From NCBI GenBank assembly GCA_037447655.1, contig JBBHKE010001763.1, forward strand, positions 108,961 to 172,960: a stretch of DNA of 64,000 nt, read 5' to 3'. Positions 11,704-24,800 of the stretch are shown here, in pieces (position 1 is the first letter of the stretch; each line of letters starts with the position of its first letter). Source of the DNA: Zygnema cylindricum. Taxonomy: Eukaryota; Streptophyta; Zygnematophyceae; Zygnematales; Zygnemataceae. The notes below the pieces were generated by a model. That model saw nothing but the letters and a program-made list of their open reading frames with translations. It did no database searches and was not told the DNA's origin. The translations under genes were made by a program, and so were the position numbers.

Positions 11704-12482
11704 GGGTATGTCCCCATGTACTTGGAACTTAGCGAACTTACTTTGTATTTTAGCGCGGATCCGCCGGATCCGGTTTTCAAGTGTCCCTATGTGTAAGAAC
11801 GTACTAGTAACTTACATATGTGACGATTGAATACGTCAACAATACCTGTGACGGTTGTCAATGTCTACAATCTGTCATGTCGCACGTTTTTTTTTGGAAC
11901 TGCTTGTGACGTCGCATGTCTTATCGTGACATTGTAGACCTACCGCCTTCCAGCCTGTGCCGTTTCACGGTCGAAGAAGATGCGCTTTGCCTTCGCGTCT
12001 CTTGTCCGGTCGACGTGAAATGGCATCGGAATTTCGAGACCTCCTGCAAAAAAGAAAACCGTACTGGACGAAAACGGACAAAACCAAACAAATTGTGCAC
12101 TTTTCTTCTTCGTATTGAACGCAAACGGACAAAACATAGTGAATTTTGTACTATTCGTTGTCCTTGTAAATCGTATGATTTTTTTTGAAAATTATGGCAG
12201 GTGCGAATATATGTTCCTATTTGTTTATCGAAAATACCTAGTTTTAAAACACATCGCGCATGTGTTTTCAACCTAAGGTTGAAGATGACGTTTTTTGTTG
12301 TGGAAGTTGGTCGAAAAATACAAGACGACAAATTTTCATACATCCTAAGTTTGAGGATGACTCAAATTGTACTCTACAAATTTGCGATTCCTTCGTACGG
12401 TTGCGACTTAGGCAGTACGACGCTAAGTTTTACAAGAAAACGACAGGAAAAGACCCTCACTTATGCACATGGGGACATAACC
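11704..12482. mobile_element. PIF/Harbinger-like MITE, 3-bp flanks TCA
   Basis: The terminal inverted repeats are GGGTATGTCCCCATGTAC at the left and GCACATGGGGACATAACC at the right. The element is flanked by TCA on both sides (11701-11703 and 12483-12485). The ends resemble those of the TTA-flanked elements at 40798-41759 and 47795-49381. Open frames inside are short, without recognisable domains, and probably not coding. Confidence 0.6.
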
Positions 12483-13313
12483 TCAGATCCTTTTTTTTCC
12501 TTTGCTGCAATTGCCGCCGCATATCGCGCTTGTCGTGTACAATCACAACAACGCCATCGCAAAGGAGTGGCTGTTGACGTTGTTACAAATAGTGTTCGCA
12601 TCCCACACTCTAGGAAACGTGAGTCCGTATTGATGCACAATTCCGTACAGTTTGAAGAAAATATTGCTTTATTTAGTAATGGTAAAATTGTCTGAACATT
12701 CTTTTTACACAGTTCACACGAATAAAGGTGTGGTCCTTATTCCTTTCAATTGGAATCAAAGTAATGTGCCTCTATAATGTAACCACCTTTTTGGTCAAAA
12801 GATAGTCGAGCCGGTTTCTTCCCTCTCTTTCCCTCCCTCTCTCTCCCTCTCTCTCCCTCCCTCTCTCTCCCTCTCTCTCCCTCTCTCTTCCCTTTATTTT
12901 CTCGAGTTCTTTTTCGAACCACGTTTTCGGCTTCCTTTTCAATCACTTCCTCCCTCACACTTGGAAGGCTCAATTGGAACTCTCCGATTTGCGAGTGTCC
13001 AAAGCCATTTGGGAATTGTGAAAAGTAATGGCATGAGAATTAATTCCAATGTTTTGATATTTCTTTCAATTTAGATTCGAATCTCTTGGAATCGACTTTG
13101 GGATCTAGCTCATTGTTCAAATCCGAATCATAAACACCCGGAAATGCTTTAACTTCATGCATTTTATGGAAGTCTAGATATTTGATTAATTTCTACAATT
13201 TTGGAAATGTTGGTTTCAAATTTGCAAGGAAGTCCATATTGTGGCATTTTTCCACAAAAAAATATTATTTTTACCCCAAATTCCAAGATGGTGAATTGTC
13301 TGCTTTGGCCATC
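12483..13313. other. intergenic with (CTCTCTCC)n tract
   Basis: No gene recognised. A CT-rich simple repeat occupies about 12820-12895. Some of this stretch may be the decayed 3' part of the copia remnant whose integrase fragment lies just above it, but I could not identify reverse transcriptase motifs. Confidence 0.4.
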
Positions 13314-14330
13314 CTATAATTCATGATGAGTCTTATTGTCGAAACAAACGTAAGACGTCGATTGGAAAGGTAGCATCGCCTCATAAGATTTTTTTTTGTC
13401 CCGACGAGCCATCTTTTGCAATGTTCGACTTTTCCTCTCGACAATTCCATTTTGTTCCGGAGAGCATGGGGTGGTTGCTTGATGCCCTATCCTATACCAG
13501 CTATTATGACATGGCCGCTCACAACTGTTATGCAATTCCAAATTGTTGGTTCGTTAAATATTGACAAAGAAAGTGACACCGATGCACATATGGTGTGAGT
13601 GTGACCATAGTTGTTCAATTCGTATGAAATTTCATTTTTTACCGATTTTTACGTAGTATTTGTTAGTTTCATACTTTTCGTAAATTTCGTTTTGTTTTCG
13701 CTGTACAAAAAACTGTACAGAATTTTTCAAAAAGAGATGTTACATCATTTGAAACTTGAAATTTGATAATTAAAGGACAAAAAGTGTATGGAAACATACG
13801 GGTACATAGCCGGGTACGCATTTTATCAATTTTCCAAAATCTTTAAATGCGAATCGTACGTAGTATTCGCGCGTTCGTTTCGTGCGTTATATGTGAATTG
13901 AACAACTATGGGTGTGACTTCCCAAAACCGATGACGCATTCCTTTTCAGTTTTGTGGTCATCACCCGGAGAAACATGCAGGTTCAAAATTGAAATCATCT
14001 GTCCTCCATCACCCCTTCAAATTTTTTAGAGTCCATGGAATTGCCATGGCCTCCATAGCGACCACCACGGTCACAATCTTGTCCGCGCCGTCATTTTTTG
14101 CGCAGCAATTAGGGTTGATGTGTCCCCACTTGCTGCAAAAAATGACATTGTTTATCTTTATCCGAGCGAGTGGTTAAGGCATGCCGAGATTATTGCAAAC
14201 ACGTGAGATTATTGTAGTCAGGCTGCCAATTCTGATCCTTAGATCCGTCACCTGTTTCTTTCATTTACCTCCATCACCTTTAGGACCTCCTTCTCTACCG
14301 CCCCTTTTTGTCGTCGAGATAGTTAGCATC
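13314..14330 (-). pseudogene. decayed Ty1/copia retroelement (integrase and gag fragments)
   Basis: On the minus strand, 13314-13541 encodes a fragment with TPCSPEQNGIVERKSRTLQK, the signature around the catalytic Glu of copia integrases. About 550 bp further upstream in the same orientation (about 14096-14150) is a degenerate zinc knuckle, FCSKWGHINPNCC, in which the first Cys of the CCHC pattern is lost. The order gag then integrase is right for copia. The two pieces are separated by a MITE (13606-13910). No LTRs were recognised. Surrounding frames are broken throughout. Confidence 0.6.
13606..13910. mobile_element. 305-bp hAT-like MITE inside the copia remnant
   Basis: The inverted ends are CATAGTTGTTCAATTC and GAATTGAACAACTATG. 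The flanking 8-mers are AGTGTGAC (13598-13605) and GGTGTGAC (13911-13918), identical at seven of eight positions, which fits a hAT-type 8-bp target duplication. No coding capacity. Confidence 0.65.
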
Positions 14331-14856
14331 CGCGACATTGGGTGAGGTTGTAAAGGATCGATAATAGTCACAAATTCCACATCATTCTTATAGAAAAGCT
14401 TATAGAATCATCTCACAACTCAAAACACTCATATCGGCAATAAATATGTGTTTATCGGTACTTATACTCATTTATATTCTCTTTCTTTTGAGGGGAAGAT
14501 TCAAACAGCCGAGTCGTCTCGTCGAGGTCGGCAATCTCCTCGAGGCAAGCGAGAATAATATGCATAGGAGATGGGTGACAAAATCATAACTTCTTTGGCA
14601 GATCTAGGGAAAACGACCTGGACTCTTATCCTTATCCAACCCGGAAGTTCTAGGAATCGAAAGAAATCCACCTCGTAGAACAATAACTCCCAAAGTGACG
14701 GGAACCGTTCCTCTTACTTAAAGTCCGCTTTATCCACCCATCATTGAAACCCTAAATCTGGTGGTTTCTCCCCTATTGGAGTTCGATCCAATGGAGGAAG
14801 AGCTCCAAACCGTCAATAAAAAGGTGATTGAAAAAAAGGGAGTTGATTCAATGGTA

Positions 14857-15055
14857 CACCGATCATCATTATTAGTGTTAATGACAATCATTCGGTCGCG
14901 ACTATTTCTAGCCAAAAATCACAAAATAGAGTTAACAACATTATTTAAGGACGTGGACTACAACCTGCCACATCTCCTTGCACTAAATTAGTATTTTTAA
15001 CTCTAATTTCGCATTAACACTAATAAATCTTTAACGCTAATAACGATGAGCGGTG
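14857..15055. mobile_element. 199-bp TA-flanked MITE
   Basis: The left end CACCGATCATCATTATTAGT is inverted at the right end (GCTAATAACGATGAGCGGTG), and a TA lies on each side (14855-14856 and 15056-15057). The termini match the CACCGCCAATCGTTATTAGC ends of the 9.5 kb transposon, so this is probably a non-autonomous relative. Confidence 0.75.
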
Positions 15056-17109
15056 TAGTAGCTTCCGATTATATGTTGATGTTGTTGATGTTCTAGGAGG
15101 AACTCCCAAGGTGGGTTGATTGTTCCAAGAAATCCCAATTTGGACCAATAGGAGGAGACTACAAGTACTTGAACGTGCGCGGTGGTCCGAGGTTATGAGG
15201 GGAATTCCTCATTATTCAAAATTGCTAGTTAATCTACTCAAATATATTACATTGGGGTAACAATCACCGAGGTAGAAGAGAACATCACAAATCTAACTCA
15301 TCGACAAAGAAACAAGTCCACTCCAATTTTCCTTTCTTTAGAAAGAAACACAACTCCTCGACAAAAAATATTAGAGCGCATGAAAGGAGAAGTGGATACC
15401 AAAGTGGAGAGGAATGGAGACAAAAAAATTATCCCAGATCTAAAGGACAAATTTTCAAGGGTTTGGAATATGAGACCTCGCTACCATCGTTTACCATTGT
15501 CACGCGAGGCACAAAGTTTAAAAGGACAATCGGCTCATGAAATCTCAGTGACGTGGCCATTAAGACCACCCACAAGAGTAGCTCAATAGCGATGACAATA
15601 TCGTGTTATTAACTCTAACATTATATATATTATTATTTTTTATGTTATTTTTTATTTTATTATCATGTATTATATGTATTCACAGTGTAACATTACCATA
15701 CTAAGAAAAAAATTGAGCCTCGAGAGCTTGCGAGACAAAACGTATGAATAACATATCATATGGATAGTACGGAAATTAATGAAAAGATTCTGATATTATC
15801 AATAATCGACAGCAAACAAACGAAATAATCGACAATTATCAATTTTTGAGACTCCGAAAATCATATGTCAATGGTTGGAAAGATTTTTCAAGATATACTT
15901 TCACTACAGAAAAAGACAAAATACTTCACTTATTTCCAAATAAATTTCGGGCGAGAGATATATAGAAAACTTGAAAGTGTCTTGAAAAAAACAATACTCC
16001 ACAATTGACTATTAAAAAAGAGCAAATCCTAAATGATGACTAGAAGACAAAAAAAAATCAAACAATGAATAACTGTTGTAAGAGAAACCGCCCTAGTCTC
16101 CTAAAACTTATATACAAGCTAAAAAACCGTTTTTACTGTAATAAAATAACAAAAAACTAAAATCACAGACAACTTCAACTTTAATTCGGGTTCCGCTTTT
16201 TTAGAATCCCTTTCCGATGATTTTTGTATTTTTTTTCGGTCACTTATTTCCAAAAAAAGGGCAAACTCGCATAATGATACCTGCGTCACGTCACAACAGA
16301 TTAGAACTTTCTTGGAAGAAGGCATCTTATTTAAAAAAAAAACCATCTTAAAATCAAAAAGTAAAAAAGTATCTAACAATCTTAAAATTGAAATCCAGAG
16401 AATTTTTCAAACAACTGGGTTTATCCCCTCACAACATAATGCCTTGAAACAATATACCATCGTATTATTTTCACATTCAATGTTGATACTTTTATAACAA
16501 CAATAATAACAACAATAATAACAACAATAATAACAACAATAATAACAACAATAATAACAACAATAATAACAACAAACATAAAAATAACAACATTAATAAT
16601 AACAGTAATAATAATAACAATAGTGATAATAATAACAATAATAACGATAATAATAAGAATAACAAAAACAACAACAATAATAACAACAACAATACTGATA
16701 ACAATAATAATCAATAAGAACAGTAGTAACAAAAGTAAATAATGAAAGTCATCATTGTTTAACCTTTGGAACCGTTTCCCCAAATAAAAAATATTTCAAG
16801 TTCTTAAATTTGAACAGCAGAAGGTCAAAAAAACCTCACTTATAATTTCTATTAACAATTTTTTTCAAAAAAGATTATTTCTACTCTATTCTCAAGGTGT
16901 ATGCGTGAAAAAGTACCAAAAGTGAAAAAGAAACCCCAGAGACCAAAAAATTTGCAGTAAAATTGCGAGTAACTACAACACTTTATTGTTACTTTTTGTG
17001 ATATTTTTGTCACAGAAAAAGAACAGCATTAGTTACAATCTCCTTTCTGTACCTTACATTAATCTCTTGATGAAAAAATATATCAAAATAAGAAACTATT
17101 TCCACACTA
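15056..17109. other. intergenic, AT-rich
   Basis: No gene recognised. A short open frame at 15380-15589 has no recognisable features. From 16495 to about 16740 the sequence is a trinucleotide repeat (separate entry). The rest is A-rich and lacks splice-bounded open frames. Confidence 0.4.
16495..16740. repeat. AAT/AAC trinucleotide microsatellite
   Basis: About 245 bp of AACAATAAT-type repeats, nearly perfect in the first 80 bp and interrupted afterwards. It creates meaningless Leu- or Val/Ile-rich open frames on the minus strand. Confidence 0.85.
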
Positions 17110-17532
17110 CACCGTGGAAAGTCATTTAGAGTAAAGAAGTAAAGACGTTTTTAGAATTGAACTTACATTATTGTTGTTAATACTAATTTGGTTCACAACG
17201 ACCTGCCTGTTTTTTAACCGTTTAAAGAACTATACTGCTTCCATCATTTTTAGGGTTAAGGATTTAGTAGTGTTAATGCGAAATTAAAATATATAATACT
17301 AATTTAGTGCAACAAGATGTCACAGATTGTAGTAAACTCCCTTATACTCTTTTATGATTTTCAGCCAAAACAAGTAGCGACCGAATTAGAGTTATTAACT
17401 TTAATAACTTTGGGCGGTGTGGTGTTAAGAGAAAAAAAAATGGTGTATTTTTTTAACGCTGTTTTAAGTTCAAGAGCTATAATTTAGGGGCAGCGGTATA
17501 GGGTTAATTAACTCTAATAACTATACACGGTG
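17110..17532. mobile_element. composite of TA-flanked MITEs
   Basis: The segment starts CACCGTGGAAAGTC after TA (17108-17109) and ends CTATACACGGTG before TA (17533-17534). Inside, 17260-17419 is a diverged reverse-complement copy of the 14857-15055 MITE and ends TTTGGGCGGTG at 17419. The simplest reading is one MITE inserted into or next to another of the same group. Boundaries are less certain than for the other MITEs. Confidence 0.5.
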
Positions 17533-17844
17533 TACTCTGTTTAAATGCCATAAAAAATATCATGACCAAAATAAACGATTCAAAAGAAAAAAACTCCCAC
17601 TAAGCGAATTTTCACGAACTTGCATTCCTTCCAACACATTCCATACTTCCTTTCCCTTTTCAGTGTTTTTGACATTTGTAATGAAATAAAACACCCACTG
17701 TCGCATCAGACATCCAGGCATCCAGACATTCAACAATTCAAAAATCCTTTTCCGTTTATTTCTATTTTTCTTTCCTTCATTTCATTTTATGGCCTTTTCT
17801 TAATAACTTACTTTTTTGATCATGTCTTCACCTCCCAATGTCAT

Positions 17845-18864
17845 TTATCCGAACGTGTCTTCCTTCTTCGAAAGTCGTCTTCTCTCTCCCAAACTGCGAT
17901 AATTTGTTTCCAAAGTTGTCGGATTTCCCATTTTTTGCAACGCAAGAAGCTCCTTTCGAAGCCTTTTTCCACGCGATCCTCCACCACTTGTCTTTTCTCC
18001 TCCAATCGTCGTTTCTCCACCATTTGTTTTTTCTCCACTTTTTGTCTTTTCCCTCCCAGTTGTCTTTTCTCCACCATTTGTCGTTCTTCCACTATTTGTC
18101 TTTCCTCCAATACTTATATTTTCTCCAAAAGTATTCGCGTCCATATAGGGACTAAGTACATTCACATCTTTGCCTCCTTCGTCCTCCTTGTCCTGATAGT
18201 TACCTTCCGGATCTCTCCTGCCTTCAGTACCTCTCTTTGAATTCTCAACAGTTAAACCTTTTAATACAGAAACAGGTGGAGAGGTAGTAGGAATGAGGTT
18301 TCTAATGTCCATTTGTCTAATTCTCTGCTTCTTTTCAGTAACATGTTCCCCTCCTCCCTTCTCAAACTCCCTATTGGTCTCATTCTTCGGATTTGATAGT
18401 TCACTCTCTCCATTTCTCTCTCCCGTCTCTTTTGATGTCCTATTTCTAAAAGACCTCTCTGTCTTCTTGTTCTGTTTCTTTTGGACACTTTGACTTTGGT
18501 CGATGGTATTTGGATTAAGGAGAAGATTACATTTCGAGTCTATTTTTTCAATTTTTTCTAACTGAATTCCTCCCAAATTTTCCTCTCCTCCTACCTTGTG
18601 ACGTAAAGATCTACTTCGTTTGTTCGCCCTTTTCTCCCCTTGCAATGTTGGGCTTTCCATCTCTTCATCACTTCTAAAACCCATATTCTCCTCTTGAAAA
18701 GTACATCTTTTTGGTTCTTTTTGTTCGTTTATATTTTCGCAGACATGGTTCATGACACTGGTTCCAGCTTCCTCAAATTCATTACCAACAAGTTTTTTTC
18801 TTCCCTCCAGATTTTCTGACGAACACTTTTTTAAATATTCTAAACCACTTCCGACAGTCTCCAC
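17845..18864 (-). other. last exon of the GNAT gene: charged tail with GGEKT repeats
   Basis: The exon begins after TTTATGCAG and reads VETVGSGLEYLKKC; it ends with TAA at 17845-17847. It is rich in Glu, Lys, Ser and Asn. Near its end it has a hexapeptide-like array of GGEKT/GGETT units (about 18000-18115), followed by a basic segment (GKRLRKELLALQKM). No domain recognised. Confidence 0.65.
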
Positions 18865-21800
18865 CTGCATAAATTGTTAAAAAAAACAATGGTCAGGTTT
18901 ATCTATTGTTTCCAAAAAAGAAAAAATGCCTCACTATTTTTAAAATCTGTAACAAAATTCCCTTCTTAACAGATAAAACGATGAGTTTCTTGGTTTGAAT
19001 CAGGGAAAGTAAAGAGACGAGGAGGGCTATATTACGACATATGAAAAAAGTGGAAGAAAAAAGGAAGAAACTTGTCCATTAAAGCATCTAAAGAAAGTTA
19101 ATTTTACAGTTTCCGAGTTAATTTTACAGTTGCCCAGTAAATACAAACACATTTTTTAACCAAGGAAATTAAAGGACAGAAACATACAACAAAAAAATAT
19201 TTTACTTATTAATGGCCATACAACAGGAATATTCTGCCCCTCTTTTGTTTAACACACATAAGACATCCACTTTTAGCCAGTTAGTCTGTCAAATTTCATA
19301 AATAATGTAGCAAAAATACTCTTTTAGATCATGTTTCATAATGCTATTTTACAAAAAGGTTTTGCATGATATGTTACTTGTATCTTCACCGACATATCCG
19401 TTCCAAAAAATTTAAGCTTCCCATTTTGTAATATTCCATTCATTTTTCGTGCAATTTATTTATAAATCTAAAATCCCATCAACTTGCTTTCCCGTTTTCT
19501 TTAAAAATCAAAAACCACAGTTGTATACCTACATTATCCATTCCGCCCATAACTCCATTTGATGTGATTCTCATTCGTCTCATACTTCTCGGCTTTCGAA
19601 GCCCTTTCAGAAGTCCAATTTGACGATCCTCCACTCTAATTTTCTGTTCACCATCGGAATCGTGGTCCTTTTCTTTTGCCTCTTCCCTTGACTCCACTTC
19701 CATTTTTTGTTTATCACAGTTTTTCTGCCTCAATGCAGATGGGTTTTCTATCGCAGTAAAGTTTACTTCAGGGAATTCTTCTTCCTTTGCATCTATTCTT
19801 TTTCTCTTTTGAACCAAAACTGATCTCGTCCCTCCGTTTTGTTTGGAAACATTTTCTTTCAGATTTAATTTAAGAGTAAGTTTAGCTGATCCAGATCCTG
19901 AATCTCCAGAGGGTCCACAGCCGCTCTCCCTCACACCTCTCCTTTTCCCAATCAATTTTTTCCCATTTTGCAGGGCTTCATTACCAGTAATGTTTTCTTT
20001 CCATTCGCTATCGGTTTCATTTTCTTTGTTATCAATTTCTTCCTGTCTACCTTCCATATCTTCAAACTCTCCCACTCCCTCATAGACACTGTTTAACTTG
20101 TCCAGTTCCTCAGTTCTTCCCTCTAAGAGCATGTCAAAAATTCTATCTTTTTCCTCTTCCAACTGCCCGGAAAATTTTACTTTAAGCCTACGATGAGGCT
20201 CGGTTGGGATTTGACCGTCCTCTTCTGTCACTTTCTCGGTCGCAAAAGACCTCCGTTTCCTCATAACTTTCACATTCTCAACCCCTTCTTCATTAGAATC
20301 TAAAAGTTTAGGATCTACATTTTTAGAGTCTGCATTTTTAGAGTCGACATTTTTAAAATCTGTGTTTTGTCGGTCCGGTTGTTCCACCAAATCAGTGACA
20401 ATGTGTTTATTCTCGTCACATGTTTGACTTTCTGTTTCTCTCCCAATACCTTTCGAAGTTTTCTTAGTTTCTCCAATTTCCATGGTCTCTATCACATGCT
20501 TTCTTTTCTTTGAATGTTTTTGTGTCATTTTTTTGCTGTCATCCATTTTTTTTCCATCCACTGCTTTCTCGTCATCCACGCCAACTTCTGCGTCCCTTAA
20601 CTTCCTCTTTCTCCTTTTATGCGACTCTTCTTCTTCTGTTTCTTCTTTATTTTTTATCGCCTCAGAATCACTCATCTTCTCATCCAATGTTGATTCCCTG
20701 GTCCCCTCTCCTTTTCCCTTTCCTTCATCAACACAAATTTGTTTATTTTCCTTCTCAATGATTTCTCCAATTTCTTCCACACTTTGAATACCCTCTTCCT
20801 TACCTATTTTTCTTACACTTTCTTCTTCTAAATGATCAATTTCCGCCCTATCTACAGCATTGACTGTTTCTTCCACATCCACACTAACTGTCCCTCTAAA
20901 CTTCACTTTAAGCTTCTTTTGTGCCCCTTTAGTATATTGTAACCTAATCATCTCCTCGTCGACCTCTAAATCTTCAAATTTATCATTTACTTCTCTCAGT
21001 GGCTTTCCATGTTTACCCTTATTGACAAAGTCCATGCTTAACTGAGTATTTCCCATGTATGGCACATCCTCACACTGTCTTCCCTCTTCTGATTTTAAAT
21101 CTTCGTCGTCCAAACTCTCCACTTCCTCTCTTCCTCTCTTCTCCCCTTCATCCATTTCCTGTCCATCAAAATTTTTGTTACTTTCTCCAGCTTTCCTTTC
21201 AAATCCCCCCCTAAACTTCACCTTTATCTTCTTCATTGGCTCTCTATCTGACTCTTTCCTTTCGGTATCGCTCCCTCCTTCCTCTCTCTCTTGTCCGTCG
21301 CTGTTATGCAACAGTGCCACTTCGTCACGATCTTTTTTCTCCCCTCCATATTTCACGCCTTCAACCTCTCCTTCTCCTCCTGTTTCTTGAAATTCTCTTA
21401 TTCCCATATCGTTTACAGAATCCTTTACCGTCTCGTCCATGACTTCCTCAGTCAGGTTGAGGTTATCGCTTTTCTCTACTCTCTTTCCTCCCCCATCAAC
21501 CACAACAGGTCCTCTCCTGATTTTTACCTTTATCCTTCTATGCCTTTCTTTCTCCCCTGGGTTCAACTCCTCACCCACCTTTTGATTGCCTACAAAATTT
21601 TCTGCCTCATAACCCAATTCATCCTCGTTCTCCCTCTCCCTGCCCTCCTCCTCGTTCTCCTCTTCCTCCCCCACTTCCTCCTTTTCATCCTCTCCTTCCC
21701 CCCAGTGATCAGATTCCTCCAGTCTGTCCTCAGGTTCTCCAAAATCTCGAACATTTTCAAGCTCTCTATTGCTCATGGAAACCGTCTCCTCTTTATCCAC

Positions 21801-24800
21801 ACTAATTCCGGCCACCTCTGAAAAGTTCAATTTCTCGGTGTCAATTTCATCGATCGGTTCCTTGAGTTTCACTATTAATTTTCTCTGCTGTGTCTCCCTT
21901 TCCAACTGCTTTGTCCTTTTGATTCCAAAATCTTCAAAAGTGATGCCTTTATTCCCTTCTTTGCCTTGTGATTTACTCCTCAAATTTCCCAAATAACCGT
22001 TTGAAAAAAGGGAAATAGCCGTTTGAGATTTTTGAGGAGAAGTCAAAGGACGAATGGTTTTCTCAAGAGCCGATGATCCCGGAAAGACCAACATCTGAAG
22101 GTCATCCTTAAGTCTATTGAACTGCCAGAAAAAAAAAAAAAATAGTTAAAAAAAAAAAAACATCCACACCATCAAAGTTATTGTCCATCCATACCCCTTA
22201 CAAATTACTCCTTCCATCAAAAAATCCAACTTTGCCTAATCGGAAGATAATATGTTTAAATTACAGAGAACCTTTAGAACCCTATAAGTCCTAAAAAACT
22301 TCAAAAACCCTAAAAAGCCCTAAGAAACTGCACAAAACGGCGACAAAAACCACCTCCCACGGTTCACAAAAAAATCCTAAATCACCCAAAAAAACCAGGC
22401 TGCAATGACTTAATGAGCCCTAGAAACACCAAAACACCACCAAAAACACCAAAAAACACCAGAACGATACCAAAATAACACGCAGCAACAACTTTAAACA
22501 ACTCTAAAATCACAAACAAACGAGCATCAAACACCTAAAAAAAACCCACAAACGAACCTACTCTTATTCCCGGTCACGAATAAAAAGAAAATCACCCAAC
22601 CACGATTCATTGCAGATCCCTGAAAACACTGAAAACAGGTTGCAATAACTAAAAGAGCCCTACAAACACTAAAAAAAACACCAAAAACAGGCAGCAATAA
22701 CTAAAGGAGCCCTACAAACACTAAAAAACCACCGAAAACAGGCAGAGATAACTTACTCGTTTTTCGGGGACGTGAACAAAACCAAATCCGTCCAACCACG
22801 TCCCTTCGGCTCCTTCTGCCGCCGGAAGACAAAGGGTTTCCACTCGAAGACTTCCCAGGAGCCACTCAATGGCAGTCAACAAAGTTTTGCAATGGCCCTG
22901 AGGAGGAGATAGATAGGATGAGGAGATAGAATTGAGAAGATAGGATGAGAGGATAGGATTGAAGATAGGATAAGGAGATAGAATGAGACCATGGGATGAG
23001 AAGATAAAATGAAAGGACACTCAATGGCAGTCAACAAAATTTTGCAATGGCCCTGAAAAAAGGATAAAAGGATAAAATAGGATGAGGAGATAGAATTGAG
23101 AAGATAAGATGAGAGGATAGGATGAGAAGATAGGATTGGAGATAGGATAAGGAGATAGAATGAGACCATAGGATGAGACGATAAGATGAAAGGACACTCA
23201 ATGGCAGTCAACAAATTTTTGCAATGCCCCTGGAAAAGAGAATGATAAAAGGATAAAAGAGGATGAGAAGATAGAGTCGAGAAGATAGGTTGAGAAGAAT
23301 GAATTGAAAAGATGAGAGGATAGGATTGGGGATAGGACAAGGAGATGGAATGAGACGATAAAATTAAAGGACACCCAATGGCAGTCAACAAGGAAAAAAA
23401 TGAGATGAAAAGATAGGATAAAAAGATGAGAAGATAGGATGAGAAAATAGATGAGAAAATAGAATGAAAAGATAAGTTGAAAAAAAAAGGTGAAAAGACA
23501 AGATGAAAAACTAAGGTGAAGCTAGATGAAACAATTAAGATAAAAGATAAGATGAAATGACACAATAAAAGATTAAGAAAATAAGTTGAAAAGATAAGTA
23601 AAATGATAAGATAAAAAGAGAAGATGAAAAGATAACATAAAAGATAAGAAAAAAGGTAAGACGAAAGATAAGTTAAAAGATAATATGGAAAAATAAGATG
23701 AAAAGAAGAGCCAGGGAGAAGGATAAGACAAAACGATAAGCTGAAAAGATGAGATTTCAGCAATAAAGCATCTTTTCCAGCGGTAAAGCAGGTCAACACT
23801 ATACATATACGACGGACAAGAGACCAAGAAAACACGAGTTGCAGGTGCAATTGACCTTTACTTCAGGCACGACGATTTTAAAAAAAAAAGTCAACCATTT
23901 CAGTATTTCTTTCCAACACAATGTCAAAACCTAAAAATATTAGTCAAACATTCCAGTATTTCTTTCCAACACAATGTCAAAACCTAAAAAAAAATAGTCA
24001 ACCATTTCAGCATTTCTTTCCAACACAATGTCAAAACCTAAAAATATTAGTCAACCATTTAAGTATTTCTTTCCAACACAAATGTCAAAACCTAAAAATA
24101 TTAGTCAACCATTTCAGTATTTCTTTGCAACAAAGTGTCAAAACCAAAGGGCCCCTTACCTGTCGGCGTGCTGAGGTGGCGGTCGCCACAAGGGGCATTT
24201 CTGCAATTTCCTGGCCTAAAACTCGAATACAAGCCGCTGATACAACTTCGTCCCTGCAAAAGTACAACACAAAAGTACAGCACAAAAGTACAGAAAATAA
24301 GGAGTGTACAAAATTCAGAACCTGCATACTTACATGCAACACTCAAAAAGACATGGTAACATACACCGTGTTCAAAATAAGTCTCAATCATCAACATTCA
24401 GGAATAGAGTTCACCGACTAAATTCAACTCCAAATGATGAAAAGCGTACAAATATCTTTTAGGAAAAAAAAGTCATAACATCCCCTAAAACCTGTAGACA
24501 AAACACATCCATATATGCCCTTTTCCATGTACATAATTGGCATTGACCATTTTCTAATGGCAATATTCAGTCCATCCAGTTCGTCACTACTAGAGTTCAG
24601 ATTCCCACTCTCACTTTCGATCTCACTCTCACTTAAGACTTTCTCTTATTTCTCTCTCTCACTCTCATTGTCACTCTCACTCTCACAGTGTCACTCTCAC
24701 GCTCACTCTCACTCTCCCTCTCTCAATCTTAATCTCACTCTCTCTTAATCATACTTTCACCCCCACACTCACTCTCACTCAACACTTTTTCTCAGTCTCA

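Noticed and set aside
12201-12695. 164-codon plus-strand open frame
   Set aside because: Most of it is inside the MITE 11704-12482 and it crosses the element's right end; no domain recognised.
16421-16783. Open frames on the minus strand with long Ile/Val or Leu runs
   Set aside because: They are translations of an AAT/AAC microsatellite; no start context, no composition of a real membrane protein.
22876-23850. 324-codon Ser/Leu/Phe-rich open frame on the minus strand
   Set aside because: It lies on the minisatellite intron of the GNAT gene; the period of the repeat (TCCTATCTTCTCATCC type) generates the frame and the true reading frame of the exon at its lower end is different.
24495-24585. 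Possible minus-strand exon reading DELDGLNIAIRKWSMPI
   Set aside because: It falls between two exons that already join in phase and lacks a convincing acceptor; including it would break the GNAT domain.
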